From: Paenibacillus sp. FSL H8-0079
GTDB taxonomy: Bacteria; Bacillota; Bacilli; Paenibacillales; Paenibacillaceae
Reading direction: 5' to 3'
Assembly (NCBI RefSeq): GCF_037991315.1
Contig: NZ_CP150300.1
Coordinates: 3,286,001 to 3,350,000 of the forward strand
DNA: 64,000 bases
Below are positions 16,104 through 25,547 of the stretch, in pieces. The notes below the pieces were generated by a model that did not search any database, was not told where the DNA came from, and saw only the letters and a program-made list of their open reading frames with translations. The stretch's first letter is position 1. Each line of letters begins with the position of its first letter. The position numbers were made by a program, and so were the translations under genes.

Positions 16104-19001
16104 ATGCGGTCACGTAAGAAAAAGGGACTAATCCTGGTGCTTGTCCTGGCCTTGGTGCTCTCCATATGGACACTATATCCATCGCGGGATCGTAATCGGG
16201 GAACGGTACATTCGCTTGAGGACTTTGAGGCGGTATCGGGAACCGAGGATTCATTCAGTTATGAGCATTATCTGACTGCTCATGACAATACGGCCAAACC
16301 GGATGAAATTGTACGCATCGAAGGCGAATCTTATGTTCAGGCAGAGGATGGGGAATTTGAGGTTGTGCAAGGGTACGCCGGATTAGACGGAAATGCGGTA
16401 ATTACGCCGGAAACTGGAACCATTCGCTGGGATGTTCCCGTTCAAGTGAGCGGTTTGTACAACATTCGCATTCACTATTATCCCGTAGAAGGTAAAAGCT
16501 CCGGGATCGAACGCAGGCTTGAGCTTAATGGTAAGGTCCCGTTCAGAGGGGCCGATATTCTTCTGTTTGACAGGGTATGGGGGAATCGCGAGGATAACGT
16601 CCGGCAGGACGATCGTGGCAACGAGCTTAGACCAAGACAAGTGGAGCAGCCCGAATGGCAACTGACTTCCTTCAAGGACAGTGCAGGGTACTTTGAGGAA
16701 CCGTTTCAGTTTTATTTTGACAAAGGCAATCAGCAGTTATCGCTCACTTCATTAAGAGAGAGCATGGCGATTGATTATATCGAGTTGTATCAAGAAAGCG
16801 AAGTGCCGTCCTATGCAGAGCTGGAGCAGACCTATGCCTCACTCGGCTTGAAACAAGCCGCTCCTGTCATTCTGAAAGTACAGGGGGAGGAGGCTGTCAG
16901 CAAGTCATCTCCTACACTGGCACCGATCTCGGACCGATCAAGCCCTTCACTGGAGCCTTATAATGTATCGAAAATTCGGATGAACGCCATCGGGGGCATT
17001 AACTGGAAACTGCCGGGCGAATGGATTGAATGGGAAATAGATGTGCCTGAAGGCGGACTGTATCAACTGGCGCTTAAGGTGAAGCAGGATCAATTGCGTG
17101 GCATCTATGCCACCCGCAGTCTGACGATTAACGGTGAAGTTCCGTTTAAGGAATTGAAACGCATTCGATTTAACTACAGCCCGGCCTGGCAAACTCAGGT
17201 GTTGGGTTCGGGAGAGGATAAGCCATATCAGTTTCATCTTGAAAAAGGGAAACACCGAATCCGCATGACAGTTACACTTGGCGACATCGCTCCGCTGCTT
17301 CGGACGGTGGAATCCAGCGTGCTGGAACTGAATGAGATGTATCGCAAAATATTAATGATCACCTCCAACAGTCCGGACCCACTGCGGGATTACCAGCTGG
17401 AACGGCGCATTCCGGAGATGACGGAGGTGTTTGAACGACAAGCTGACACCTTGCGCTCCGTTGCAGATTACCTGGAAAAGGCCACGGGTGAGCAAAGTGA
17501 CAAAGTGGCCGTATTGCACGCCATGGTACTGCAGCTTGAAGATATGGCGGCCAGACCCGAGACGGTTCCCAAACGGCTGGATACGTTCAAAATTAATGTA
17601 GGCGGTCTCGGTACGTGGATTCTATCGGTACGTGAACAGCCGATTACGCTGGACTACCTTGTCGTGTCTCCGCCGGGTGAATCTCTGCCAAAAGCGGAGG
17701 CAAGCACCGTCCAGCAGGTGAAGCACGAACTGGGCGCATATGTTGCCTCGTACACCGAAGATTACGACAGCATTGGTAACGTGGAACAAAAGAAGGATGC
17801 CATCACCGTATGGATCACGACTGGACGGGATCAAGCCCAAGTACTGAAAGGCATGATCGACGATTCGTTTACCCCGGATACGGATGTGTCCGTGCAGTTA
17901 CGTCTCGTACCGCCTAATATTTTGCTGCCCGCAACGCTCTCGGGGGAAGGACCGGATGTAGCCATGCAGATGGGCGAAGACATTCCGGTGAACTATGCAA
18001 TGAGGAATGCGACAGCGGATCTGAGCCAGTTCCCCGATTTCGAGGAAATTTCAGGCAGGTTCCGTGAAAGCGGATTGACACCTTACCGCTACAACGACGG
18101 GGTATATGCCCTTCCGGAGCAGCAGCATTTTCCAATGTTATTTTACCGCAAAGATATTCTGAATGAACTGGGCATTGAACCGCCGAAAACGTGGCAGGAC
18201 GTATATAACACCATCACCGTGCTGCAGAAGCATAACATGGAGTTTTATCTGCCGATTGAGGATACGCTGAACAATGCCAATCTGGTTCCGAATTCAACTT
18301 TTGCCATGTTGTTATATCAGAATGACGGAACGTTCTACACCGAAGACCAGAAGAAAAGTGCACTGGATTCGGAGATTTCGATGGACGCTTTCAAACGATG
18401 GACGCAATTTTATACCAATTACAAGTTTCCACTCAAAGCCGACTTTCCGAATCGCTTCCGTACCGGGGAAATGCCAATCGGGATTGCTGATTACACTACG
18501 TATAACATGCTGACGGTTATGGCACCGGAAATCCGTAATCTCTGGGACTTTACGATTGTTCCGGGTACACAGCTTCCGGATGGCTCCATACGGCACGAAG
18601 TGGCCAGCGCAACAAGCGCGGTGATGATGCTCGAAAATGCCGACGACAAGGAAGCGGCGTGGAAGTTCATGAAGTGGTGGACTGATGAGCAGACCCAGAT
18701 TGAATACGGGAGAGAAATGGAAGGCCTTATGGGAGCGGCTGCCCGTTACCCGACGGCCAATATCGAAGCCTTGAAGCAATTGCCTTGGCCTGTGAAGGAT
18801 TATCAAAATCTCGAGAAACAATGGGAATGGGTACAGGGAATCCCGCAGCTTCCCGGAGGTTACTTCACGGGACGACATCTGGACAACGCTTTCCGCAAGG
18901 TGGTCAATGCTAATGAAAATCCGCGTGAAGCCTTATCGGACTATGTGTTGTACATTGATGATGAAATAGAGTTGAAACGCAAGGAATTTAATCTGAAATA
19001 G
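16104..19001 (+). CDS. Giant membrane-anchored solute-binding protein with two carbohydrate-binding-like modules
   Basis: A 965-aa protein, roughly twice the normal solute-binding protein size. An N-terminal hydrophobic helix (about 6-23) lacks a lipobox Cys and is probably an uncleaved anchor. Two related beta-sandwich-like modules follow, about 65-235 (IRIEGESYVQAEDG, ERRLELNGKVPF, IDYIELYQ) and 285-400 (INWKLPGEWIEWEIDVP, RSLTINGEVPF); they resemble CBM6/35-type folds. A helical stretch (410-490) leads to a family-1 binding domain (about 565-950; ALPEQQHFPMLFYRKDILNE). It may capture a polymer or oligosaccharide at the surface and hand it to the permeases. The fold calls are by eye. Confidence 0.85.
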   Translation: MRSRKKKGLILVLVLALVLSIWTLYPSRDRNRGTVHSLEDFEAVSGTEDSFSYEHYLTAHDNTAKPDEIVRIEGESYVQAEDGEFEVVQGYAGLDGNAVITPETGTIRWDVPVQVSGLYNIRIHYYPVEGKSSGIERRLELNGKVPFRGADILLFDRVWGNREDNVRQDDRGNELRPRQVEQPEWQLTSFKDSAGYFEEPFQFYFDKGNQQLSLTSLRESMAIDYIELYQESEVPSYAELEQTYASLGLKQAAPVILKVQGEEAVSKSSPTLAPISDRSSPSLEPYNVSKIRMNAIGGINWKLPGEWIEWEIDVPEGGLYQLALKVKQDQLRGIYATRSLTINGEVPFKELKRIRFNYSPAWQTQVLGSGEDKPYQFHLEKGKHRIRMTVTLGDIAPLLRTVESSVLELNEMYRKILMITSNSPDPLRDYQLERRIPEMTEVFERQADTLRSVADYLEKATGEQSDKVAVLHAMVLQLEDMAARPETVPKRLDTFKINVGGLGTWILSVREQPITLDYLVVSPPGESLPKAEASTVQQVKHELGAYVASYTEDYDSIGNVEQKKDAITVWITTGRDQAQVLKGMIDDSFTPDTDVSVQLRLVPPNILLPATLSGEGPDVAMQMGEDIPVNYAMRNATADLSQFPDFEEISGRFRESGLTPYRYNDGVYALPEQQHFPMLFYRKDILNELGIEPPKTWQDVYNTITVLQKHNMEFYLPIEDTLNNANLVPNSTFAMLLYQNDGTFYTEDQKKSALDSEISMDAFKRWTQFYTNYKFPLKADFPNRFRTGEMPIGIADYTTYNMLTVMAPEIRNLWDFTIVPGTQLPDGSIRHEVASATSAVMMLENADDKEAAWKFMKWWTDEQTQIEYGREMEGLMGAAARYPTANIEALKQLPWPVKDYQNLEKQWEWVQGIPQLPGGYFTGRHLDNAFRKVVNANENPREALSDYVLYIDDEIELKRKEFNLK

Positions 19002-19020
19002 AGGAAAGGGAGGGTAAAGG

Positions 19021-19977
19021 TTGCAAGTAAAAACAACCAAGACATCCGCCGCTCCTGCAATCCATGCGCGGCCGGTCAGCTGGTGGTCTCTCTTGAAGAG
19101 GGATCTGTACCTGAGCAGGCACTATTACATTTTGATGGCACCGTTCATGCTGATTTTCTTCATGTTTACGGTCATTCCGGTGGCGATCTCGCTGGGACTC
19201 AGCTTTTTTCACTTCAATATGCTGGAGCTGCCGCGATTTGTCGGCTGGCAGAACTATTCCCGGCTTTTCCTGAACGATGACGTATTTCTGATCGCGCTCA
19301 AAAACACGCTGCTTTTTGCCGTAATTACAGGCCCTCTCAGTTATATAGCCTGCTTTTTGTTTGCGTGGATCATCAATGAGCTGTCTCCTAAAATTCGGGC
19401 GGTCATGACGCTGGTTTTCTATGCCCCATCCATATCGGGCAACGTCTTTTTCATCTGGCTGATCATCTTCTCGGGTGACAGCTACGGGTATATGAATGGC
19501 TTCCTGATGCGCCTTGGCGTCGTACTGGAACCGATCCAATGGCTCGCAGACGAGAAGTATGTACTGGCAATCGTCATTATTGTACAGCTGTGGCTGAGCC
19601 TCGGAACCAGCTTCCTGGCCTTTATTGCAGGACTGCAAACCATTGATCGTTCTCTGGTTGAAGCAGGAACCGTAGACGGGATCAAAAACCGCTGGCAGGA
19701 GCTCTGGTACATCACCTTGCCTTCGATGAGACCGCAGCTGATGTTTGGTGCGGTAATGCAGATTACTGCTTCCTTCGCCGTAGCTGAGATCTCCATCGCA
19801 CTGGCAGGTTTCCCGAGCGTGAACTATGCGGCGCACACCGTTGTCACGCATCTGATGGACTTTGGAACCATTCGTTTCGAGATGGGGTATGCCTCGGCCA
19901 TCGCAACGGTCCTGTTTGCCCTGATGCTGGGTACAAACGTTTTCACGCAAAAAATGCTTAGAAAGATAGGTGAATGA
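19021..19977 (+). CDS. Carbohydrate ABC transporter permease (MalF/UgpA type), pair 1
   Basis: A 318-aa inner-membrane permease with about six transmembrane segments. The ATPase-docking EAA loop reads EAGTVDGIKNRWQELWYITLP, typical of carbohydrate permeases except for Gly in the EAA position. TTG 19021 is used; GAGGGTAAAGG is directly upstream. It pairs with the next gene (4-bp ATGA overlap). No ATPase gene is present, as usual for Firmicute sugar importers that share an MsmX-like subunit. Confidence 0.93.
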   Translation: MQVKTTKTSAAPAIHARPVSWWSLLKRDLYLSRHYYILMAPFMLIFFMFTVIPVAISLGLSFFHFNMLELPRFVGWQNYSRLFLNDDVFLIALKNTLLFAVITGPLSYIACFLFAWIINELSPKIRAVMTLVFYAPSISGNVFFIWLIIFSGDSYGYMNGFLMRLGVVLEPIQWLADEKYVLAIVIIVQLWLSLGTSFLAFIAGLQTIDRSLVEAGTVDGIKNRWQELWYITLPSMRPQLMFGAVMQITASFAVAEISIALAGFPSVNYAAHTVVTHLMDFGTIRFEMGYASAIATVLFALMLGTNVFTQKMLRKIGE

Positions 19978-20855
19978 CGATGACCAGCAAAGTACGTGCC
20001 GTGTTTGGCATGCCAAAAAGGCTTAATCGGTCATTTACCGTCAGCCTGATGTTATTTGCATTGCTGGGTGTGTTCGGCTCCTTTATGGTGCTTCCGCTCA
20101 TCTATGCTGTCAACAATGCATTCAAGCCGCTGGATGAGCTGTTTATTTTTCCGCCGCGCTTCTGGGTGAACAATCCGACAACGGAGAATTTTGCCGATCT
20201 GATCAACCTCATGGGCAATTCGTGGGTGCCGTTATCCCGCTATATTGCCAACACATTGCTCATTACGATACTTGGCACAGCGGGACATATTCTTTTTGCA
20301 TCTGCAGCAGCTTACCCGCTGGCGAAATATCGTTTTCCGGGTTCCAAAGTGTTGTTCACCATTGTCATTTTGTCCCTGATGTTCTCGCCGCATGTCACGG
20401 CGATTCCGAACTACATGGTCATGTCCTGGCTTGGCTGGATTAACACTCATGCGTCCATTATTGTGCCATCACTTGCGTTCTCACTGGGACTTTTCCTGAT
20501 GAAACAGTTCATGGAGCAGATTCCCGATGCTTTGCTGGAGGCAGCCAAAATCGACGGAGCCAATGAATACCGGATATTCTGGAGCATCGTGATGCCCAAT
20601 GTGAAGCCGGCATGGCTCACGCTCATGATCCTGCAGTTTCCAGCGTTATGGGGAACGGATGGCGGGAGCTTCATTTACAGTGAAAATCTCAAAACACTGC
20701 ATTATGCGCTCAGTCAGATTGTGCAGGGAGGGATTGCAAGAGCCGGTGTAGGTGCGGCTGTTGCCTTGCTGCTGATGATCGTACCGATCACTCTGTTTAT
20801 CATCTCTCAGAGCAGTGTTATGCAGACGATGGCCACTTCGGGCATGAAAGAGTAG
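19974..20855 (+). CDS. Carbohydrate ABC transporter permease (MalG type), pair 1
   Basis: A 293-aa permease of the MalG class. The EAA loop reads EAAKIDGANEYRIFWSIVMP, followed by a further transmembrane segment. The start overlaps the stop of the previous permease (ATGA at 19974), so the two are translationally coupled. Segments near residues 20-40, 85-110, 120-140 and 255-280 are hydrophobic. It forms the heterodimeric pore with the gene at 19021. Confidence 0.93.
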   Translation: MTMTSKVRAVFGMPKRLNRSFTVSLMLFALLGVFGSFMVLPLIYAVNNAFKPLDELFIFPPRFWVNNPTTENFADLINLMGNSWVPLSRYIANTLLITILGTAGHILFASAAAYPLAKYRFPGSKVLFTIVILSLMFSPHVTAIPNYMVMSWLGWINTHASIIVPSLAFSLGLFLMKQFMEQIPDALLEAAKIDGANEYRIFWSIVMPNVKPAWLTLMILQFPALWGTDGGSFIYSENLKTLHYALSQIVQGGIARAGVGAAVALLLMIVPITLFIISQSSVMQTMATSGMKE

Positions 20856-20870
20856 AAAGGAGGCAGCGAG

Positions 20871-22334
20871 GTGCGGAGAAGCACATGGAAAAAACGTAAA
20901 TCGATCATCATGGGCATGATCTGCCTCCTGTTGTTCGTTCAAGAGGCGCCCTATGTGAGTGCAGACGGTAAAACGGATGCGTATCATTATTCCTTCTGGG
21001 GTGACGCAGTTCCTTCACCAGCGGCATATGAGGCAACAACCATTATCACCGGCAAGAAGCTGAACACAACTCCTATGAAAGAGCCAAGTGACATGCATGT
21101 TACCGCCAATCAGCACGTCTTTGTGCTCGATTCGGGCAATGGCCGCATCATTGAGATGGATCGCAACTTCAAGCTGGTACGGACGATTGATTCATTTGAG
21201 CAGGAAGGTAAGGAAGATCATTTTAAAAATCCACAGGGATTGTACGTCACGGAAAAAGGCCATCTGCTGGTTGCTGATTCGGATAATCAACGGGTGGTGC
21301 ATCTGGATGAACAGGGGAAGCTGGTCAAGATCGTGTCTGAACCAAAATCGGATCTGCTTAAAGAAGACTTCCAGTTTAAACCGATGCGGATTGTTATGGA
21401 CAAAGGGGAGCGTATCTACGTCATGGCTGAAGGCGTATTTGATGGATTCATGGAGTTCAGCGCCGATGGGACGTTCTCTTCCTTCATTGGAGCGAACAGA
21501 GTTCAGGTGGACCCGGTGGAATATCTGTGGAAACGGTTTGCAACACGGGAGCAGCGCAGCCAGATGGTCATGTTCACTCCGACAGAATTTACCAATCTGG
21601 ATATGGATGAAGAGGGCTTTATCTACGCCACAAGCGGGGATCGCGGCAAAGATCCGGTCAAAAAGCTGAATGCTCAGGGGACAGACATCCTGCGCAGAGA
21701 AGGCTATCAGACGCCGCAAGGTGACTTGATGTATACGCAGGAAGCCGGCCCATCTCGCCTGATTGATGTGGATGTGGGGGACAGTGACATGTATTCCGTA
21801 CTGGATTCCAGCAAGGGCCGAATCTTCACCTACAATGGAGACGGATATCTGCTCCATATTTTCGGCGGCATCGGGAATCGCCTCGGCCTGTTTAATACAC
21901 CTGTTGCCCTGGAACGTGCGGGAGACCGGATGTTAGTTCTGGATAAAGCGCTTGGTGAAATCACCGTCTTTCAAACAACTGAATACGGACGTACGCTCCA
22001 CGAAGCGGTTCGCAGCTACTATAACGGTGATGAAGATCAATCTTCGGTGCTGTTTGCCCAAGCAGCCGAGATGAACGCTAACTTGGAATATGCGTATGCG
22101 GGAATTGGCAAAGCATTGCTTCGTCAGAAGGAATACGCCGATTCTGCGAAATATTTCAAGCGCAGCATGGAGCCCAAAGGGTATTCCAAAGCTTTTCTTT
22201 TGTACCGCAAAGAGCTGATGCGTGAGCATTTTTCATGGATGATGTCCGGTATATTCCTGGCTGTTGCTGCGATTGTCACCGTCATCATCGTTCGCAGGCA
22301 GAAAAGGAGGACTACGAATGCAGGCATTAAGTAA
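20871..22334 (+). CDS. Membrane-anchored NHL-repeat beta-propeller with TPR-like domain
   Basis: A 487-aa extracytoplasmic protein. A signal peptide (about 1-32, ending VSADG) precedes NHL-type repeats (about 65-365; VFVLDSGNGRIIEMD, LLVADSDNQRVVHLD, YSVLDSSKGRIFTYN). Two TPR-like helical pairs follow (about 385-440; YAYAGIGKALLRQKEYADSAKYF), then one transmembrane helix near 455-475 and a short basic tail (RRQKRR). The topology suggests the propeller outside and the tail in the cytosol. In a sugar import operon this may be an assembly or scaffold factor (inference). GTG 20871 follows AAAGGAGG. Confidence 0.88.
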   Translation: MRRSTWKKRKSIIMGMICLLLFVQEAPYVSADGKTDAYHYSFWGDAVPSPAAYEATTIITGKKLNTTPMKEPSDMHVTANQHVFVLDSGNGRIIEMDRNFKLVRTIDSFEQEGKEDHFKNPQGLYVTEKGHLLVADSDNQRVVHLDEQGKLVKIVSEPKSDLLKEDFQFKPMRIVMDKGERIYVMAEGVFDGFMEFSADGTFSSFIGANRVQVDPVEYLWKRFATREQRSQMVMFTPTEFTNLDMDEEGFIYATSGDRGKDPVKKLNAQGTDILRREGYQTPQGDLMYTQEAGPSRLIDVDVGDSDMYSVLDSSKGRIFTYNGDGYLLHIFGGIGNRLGLFNTPVALERAGDRMLVLDKALGEITVFQTTEYGRTLHEAVRSYYNGDEDQSSVLFAQAAEMNANLEYAYAGIGKALLRQKEYADSAKYFKRSMEPKGYSKAFLLYRKELMREHFSWMMSGIFLAVAAIVTVIIVRRQKRRTTNAGIK

Positions 22335-22953
22335 GCAACTATATCAGTACCCGCTGCATCTGATTTTTCATCCGTTTGACGGATACTGGGAACTGAAATA
22401 TGAACGGAACCAGAGAAACTCACTGCTGATTGCTTTCATGATCCTGGTGCTTCTGGTCATCACCAAAATTTTGCATGCCCAGTACAGCGGTTTTCTCATT
22501 AATCTCAGTAATCCAAAGTACCTGAACAGTCTGCTCGAAATGGTATATGTCATTATACCGGTACTGTTTTGGTGTGTGGCTAACTGGTCGTTAACCACAT
22601 TGATGGACGGGGAAGGCAAGTTCTCCGAAATTTTCATGTCAACGTGTTTTGCACTGGTACCATTGTTACTCATTCATTTTCCATGGATCTGGCTGAGTCT
22701 TGTGATCTCTGCGCAGGAAACTGCCTTTTATTATTTCTCCAATGCACTCGCCGTTGCATGGACGGTATATCTGTTATTTGTGGGGAATATGACGGTTCAT
22801 CAGTACACACCAGCCAAAACGGTGCTCACGATGCTGCTGACACTTGTAGCGATGGCGTTTATGGCATTTCTGTGCCTGTTATTCTTCAGTCTTGTACAGC
22901 AGATTGTATCGTTTGTTGTAACCATCTATCAGGAATTAGTGCTTCGGGGCTAA
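22318..22953 (+). CDS. Yip1-like multi-pass membrane protein
   Basis: A 211-aa integral membrane protein resembling the YIP1 domain family. About five hydrophobic segments are visible (near residues 40-60, 78-95, 105-125, 135-155, 165-190). The segment VIIPVLFWCVANWSLTTLMDG, with an N-W-x3-T pattern, is typical of bacterial Yip1-like proteins. ATG 22318 is used because AAAAGGAGG lies just upstream; it overlaps the NHL gene by 17 bp, indicating translational coupling. Function unknown; the fixed position between the NHL protein and the DUF5696-type lipoprotein suggests a membrane complex. Confidence 0.85.
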   Translation: MQALSKQLYQYPLHLIFHPFDGYWELKYERNQRNSLLIAFMILVLLVITKILHAQYSGFLINLSNPKYLNSLLEMVYVIIPVLFWCVANWSLTTLMDGEGKFSEIFMSTCFALVPLLLIHFPWIWLSLVISAQETAFYYFSNALAVAWTVYLLFVGNMTVHQYTPAKTVLTMLLTLVAMAFMAFLCLLFFSLVQQIVSFVVTIYQELVLRG

Positions 22954-22970
22954 GGGAGGAGGAAATTGTT

Positions 22971-25547
22971 ATGAATTATACCGTAGCCAAAAAAATAACA
23001 GGAATGCTGCTCGCGGGAAGTCTGCTTCTTGGCGGTTGTCAATTCTCGCCAACACCGCTCGCTCACGAGACAGTGACTGCCGCAGATCCGACGGACTTTC
23101 CCTCCCTGCCTCCCGGAGAGAATCTGAAATCATCGTTCAGCGATGTCCGCCTTCCCGGCATGGTAGGCATTGCGCAGAATGCTGCGCTGCAGTTGTTCAT
23201 TAACGAAGAGACTGCCGAAATTGCAGTGATTCACACGCAGAGTGGCCAGATCTGGCGCAGCAATCCTGCAGATCGTGAGCAGGATGGGGTTGCAGCCGGG
23301 ATAAACAAAGACCTTTTGTCATCACAAACGAAGCTCAGCTTTTTCAACAGCCTCGGACAGAGCAGCACCGTGAATTCCTTCACGGATAGTGTTGCACACA
23401 AGCAAATAAGCTACGAGGTGCTGCCAAGCGGCATGCGGGTCCACTACCAGTTTGGAAGCACTGAGCGATCCATAGAAGACTTGCCGATGAAGATCAGCAA
23501 GGAGCGATTTGAACAAAAGCTGCTTGCACAGCTAGACAAGGCCGGGCAACGGGCCTTGAAGGTCGGCTATGCGGAAGACAAGGATGAAGGCGCTTACGTC
23601 CGGATTGATAAGGCGATGCAAGGATTGCAATTGTCCCGGGCCTTGAAGGCTTTTGACACAGCCGGTTACACATCGGAGGATCTGGCTCAGGATCATGCCG
23701 AGTTTGGCATTGAAGAGGAACGAAGTGGACCACGGCTGTTTATGCTTACGATGGAATATGAGCTGGATGGAAAGGATCTGCTTGTACGTGTTCCGTCCTC
23801 AGGCATTCATTTTCCGGAGGAATATCCGATCAACAGCATATCTGTAATGGATTATTTCGGGGCTGGGGGTTCAGAAGAAGAGGGATCCCTACTGGTGCCG
23901 GACGGTTCGGGAGCGCTGATCCATTTTAACAATGGCAAGCTGCAGTATCCTGCCTATCAACAAGATATATACGGACCGGATATGACCATGAAACTACGGG
24001 AAGCAAGTTCGAATGAAGCCAGAGCCAGGTTGCCGGTATTTGGACTGATTCGGAAAGAGGGGGCTTTCCTGGGCATTATTGAAGAAGGGGATGCCGTTGC
24101 AGTTGTGAATGCCGATATCAGCGGCAAACTGAACAGTTACAACAACGTATATCCAAGCTTCTATGTAGTGAACAAGAGCGATGTGACGCTTCAGGCAAGT
24201 GATATGGTTCGTACACTTCCCAAATTCCAGAAGAACCCGACTGTGTCTGATTTCGTCGTTCGATATGCTTTTGTCGGGGCGGATAAAGCCTCGTACTCGG
24301 GACTTGCATCACTCTATCGGGATTATCTGGTGCAAAACGGCGGACTTCCCGAGCTGAATGCCAGCAAGGAGCAGAGTAACGTTCCCTTTTATCTGCAATT
24401 GTTCGGTGGCATGACAACAAGGCAGCATATGCTGGGCATACCGTATGATTCAACGGAGGCTTTGACCACATTTGATGAAGCCAAAAACATTCTCTCCGCC
24501 TTGACGGAGAAAAAGGTATCCAATATTCAGGTTCGCTATGCGGGATGGCTTAACGGCGGACTTCATCATCGACTGCCAGATTCCATCCAAGTAGACGGCG
24601 CGGTAGGCGGGAAAAAGGGATTGCGGGAATTCAGCGCATATACACAAGAAGCGGGCATCGGTTTCTATCCCGATATCGCTCTGCTGAATGTGCAATCCAA
24701 AAAAGGGTTTAAACCGTCCAAAGAAGCTTCACGCACATTAACTCAGGAACCGGCGGTCTTATATCCGATGAACCAGGCCATCCAGCGGCGGGACCGGGAT
24801 CGTTCACCATCCTATGTGCTTTCGCCCAACATGCTGGAGGACGTGACGGCAGACATGTTAGATGAGTTGAGGTCCCTTCAAAAGGATGGACTGTCACTAA
24901 GCCTGAATGATCTGGCAGCTCAGTTAAACAGCGATATGAATCCGAAAAAGCTGGTGGACCGAACCCAAGCGCTTGGCTCCGTGAAGAAGGCACTTGAACA
25001 GATCGGACAGCAGTCTGGCTCGCTTGTTGCTGAAGGTGGGAACGCTTATGCCCTGCCGTATGTAACTGGTCTGACAGATGCGCCAATGACCAGCAGTCGT
25101 TTCAAGCTGGAGGATGAAGAGATTCCGTTCTATCAGCTCGTTGTACACGGCAGCATCGGTTATACGGGGACGCCATACAATCTCTCCACATATACCAATG
25201 CAAGGCAATATGTGTTGAAGCTGATTGAATATGGAGCCAGTCCTTACTTTGCATGGTTCAATGCGCCAAACCATGTTGTGAAAGAAACGGATTATGATGA
25301 TCTCTACGCGGCGAATTATGAACAATGGATCGATCTGGCTGCCGAGATTTACAACGAGGTGAACCAGGTGAACCAGCCGTTTGCCGGACGTTCCATGATG
25401 TCCCATGAATCCCTGGAGGAGGGCGTCTTCCGGACAACATATGAAGGTGGCGGGTTCGTAATCGTCAATTATAACGACTTCCCTGTAGAAGTTAACAACG
25501 ATACAGTGGAAGCCCAAAGCTATGTGACTGGTGGTGAGCAGCTCTGA
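22971..25547 (+). CDS. Large DUF5696-type lipoprotein with putative TIM-barrel hydrolase domain
   Basis: An 858-aa lipoprotein: signal with lipobox LLGGC (Cys23), a beta-rich N-terminal region (about 60-330), then a region that looks like an (alpha/beta)8 barrel (about 490-790; NIQVRYAGWLNGGLHH, GIGFYPDIALLN, LSLNDLAAQL, LVAEGGNAYALPYVTG). Asp in SLNDLA and Glu in VAEGGNA are candidate catalytic residues. I believe it matches the DUF5696 family found in Paenibacillus, and the barrel recalls glycosidase clan folds, but no activity can be assigned. ATG 22971 follows GGGAGGAGG. Its stop overlaps a CTG that may start the next gene. Confidence 0.82.
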   Translation: MNYTVAKKITGMLLAGSLLLGGCQFSPTPLAHETVTAADPTDFPSLPPGENLKSSFSDVRLPGMVGIAQNAALQLFINEETAEIAVIHTQSGQIWRSNPADREQDGVAAGINKDLLSSQTKLSFFNSLGQSSTVNSFTDSVAHKQISYEVLPSGMRVHYQFGSTERSIEDLPMKISKERFEQKLLAQLDKAGQRALKVGYAEDKDEGAYVRIDKAMQGLQLSRALKAFDTAGYTSEDLAQDHAEFGIEEERSGPRLFMLTMEYELDGKDLLVRVPSSGIHFPEEYPINSISVMDYFGAGGSEEEGSLLVPDGSGALIHFNNGKLQYPAYQQDIYGPDMTMKLREASSNEARARLPVFGLIRKEGAFLGIIEEGDAVAVVNADISGKLNSYNNVYPSFYVVNKSDVTLQASDMVRTLPKFQKNPTVSDFVVRYAFVGADKASYSGLASLYRDYLVQNGGLPELNASKEQSNVPFYLQLFGGMTTRQHMLGIPYDSTEALTTFDEAKNILSALTEKKVSNIQVRYAGWLNGGLHHRLPDSIQVDGAVGGKKGLREFSAYTQEAGIGFYPDIALLNVQSKKGFKPSKEASRTLTQEPAVLYPMNQAIQRRDRDRSPSYVLSPNMLEDVTADMLDELRSLQKDGLSLSLNDLAAQLNSDMNPKKLVDRTQALGSVKKALEQIGQQSGSLVAEGGNAYALPYVTGLTDAPMTSSRFKLEDEEIPFYQLVVHGSIGYTGTPYNLSTYTNARQYVLKLIEYGASPYFAWFNAPNHVVKETDYDDLYAANYEQWIDLAAEIYNEVNQVNQPFAGRSMMSHESLEEGVFRTTYEGGGFVIVNYNDFPVEVNNDTVEAQSYVTGGEQL

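Noticed and set aside
18988-20016. 342-aa open frame on the minus strand opposite the permease at 19021
   Set aside because: Composition is unlike a real protein (rich in Gln, Arg and Cys), it lacks a ribosome site, and it covers a permease with clear EAA loop and ribosome site.
21192-21857. 221-aa minus-strand frame inside the NHL gene
   Set aside because: Mirror frame of a repeat-bearing gene; no ribosome site or recognised motif.
22644-22970. 109-codon upstream extension of the DUF5696-type lipoprotein
   Set aside because: It overlaps the Yip1-like gene in another frame; the lipoprotein signal and ribosome site fix the start at 22971.
24924-25517. 197-aa minus-strand frame inside the DUF5696-type gene
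   Set aside because: Complement of a well-supported lipoprotein gene with normal codon use; no independent evidence.
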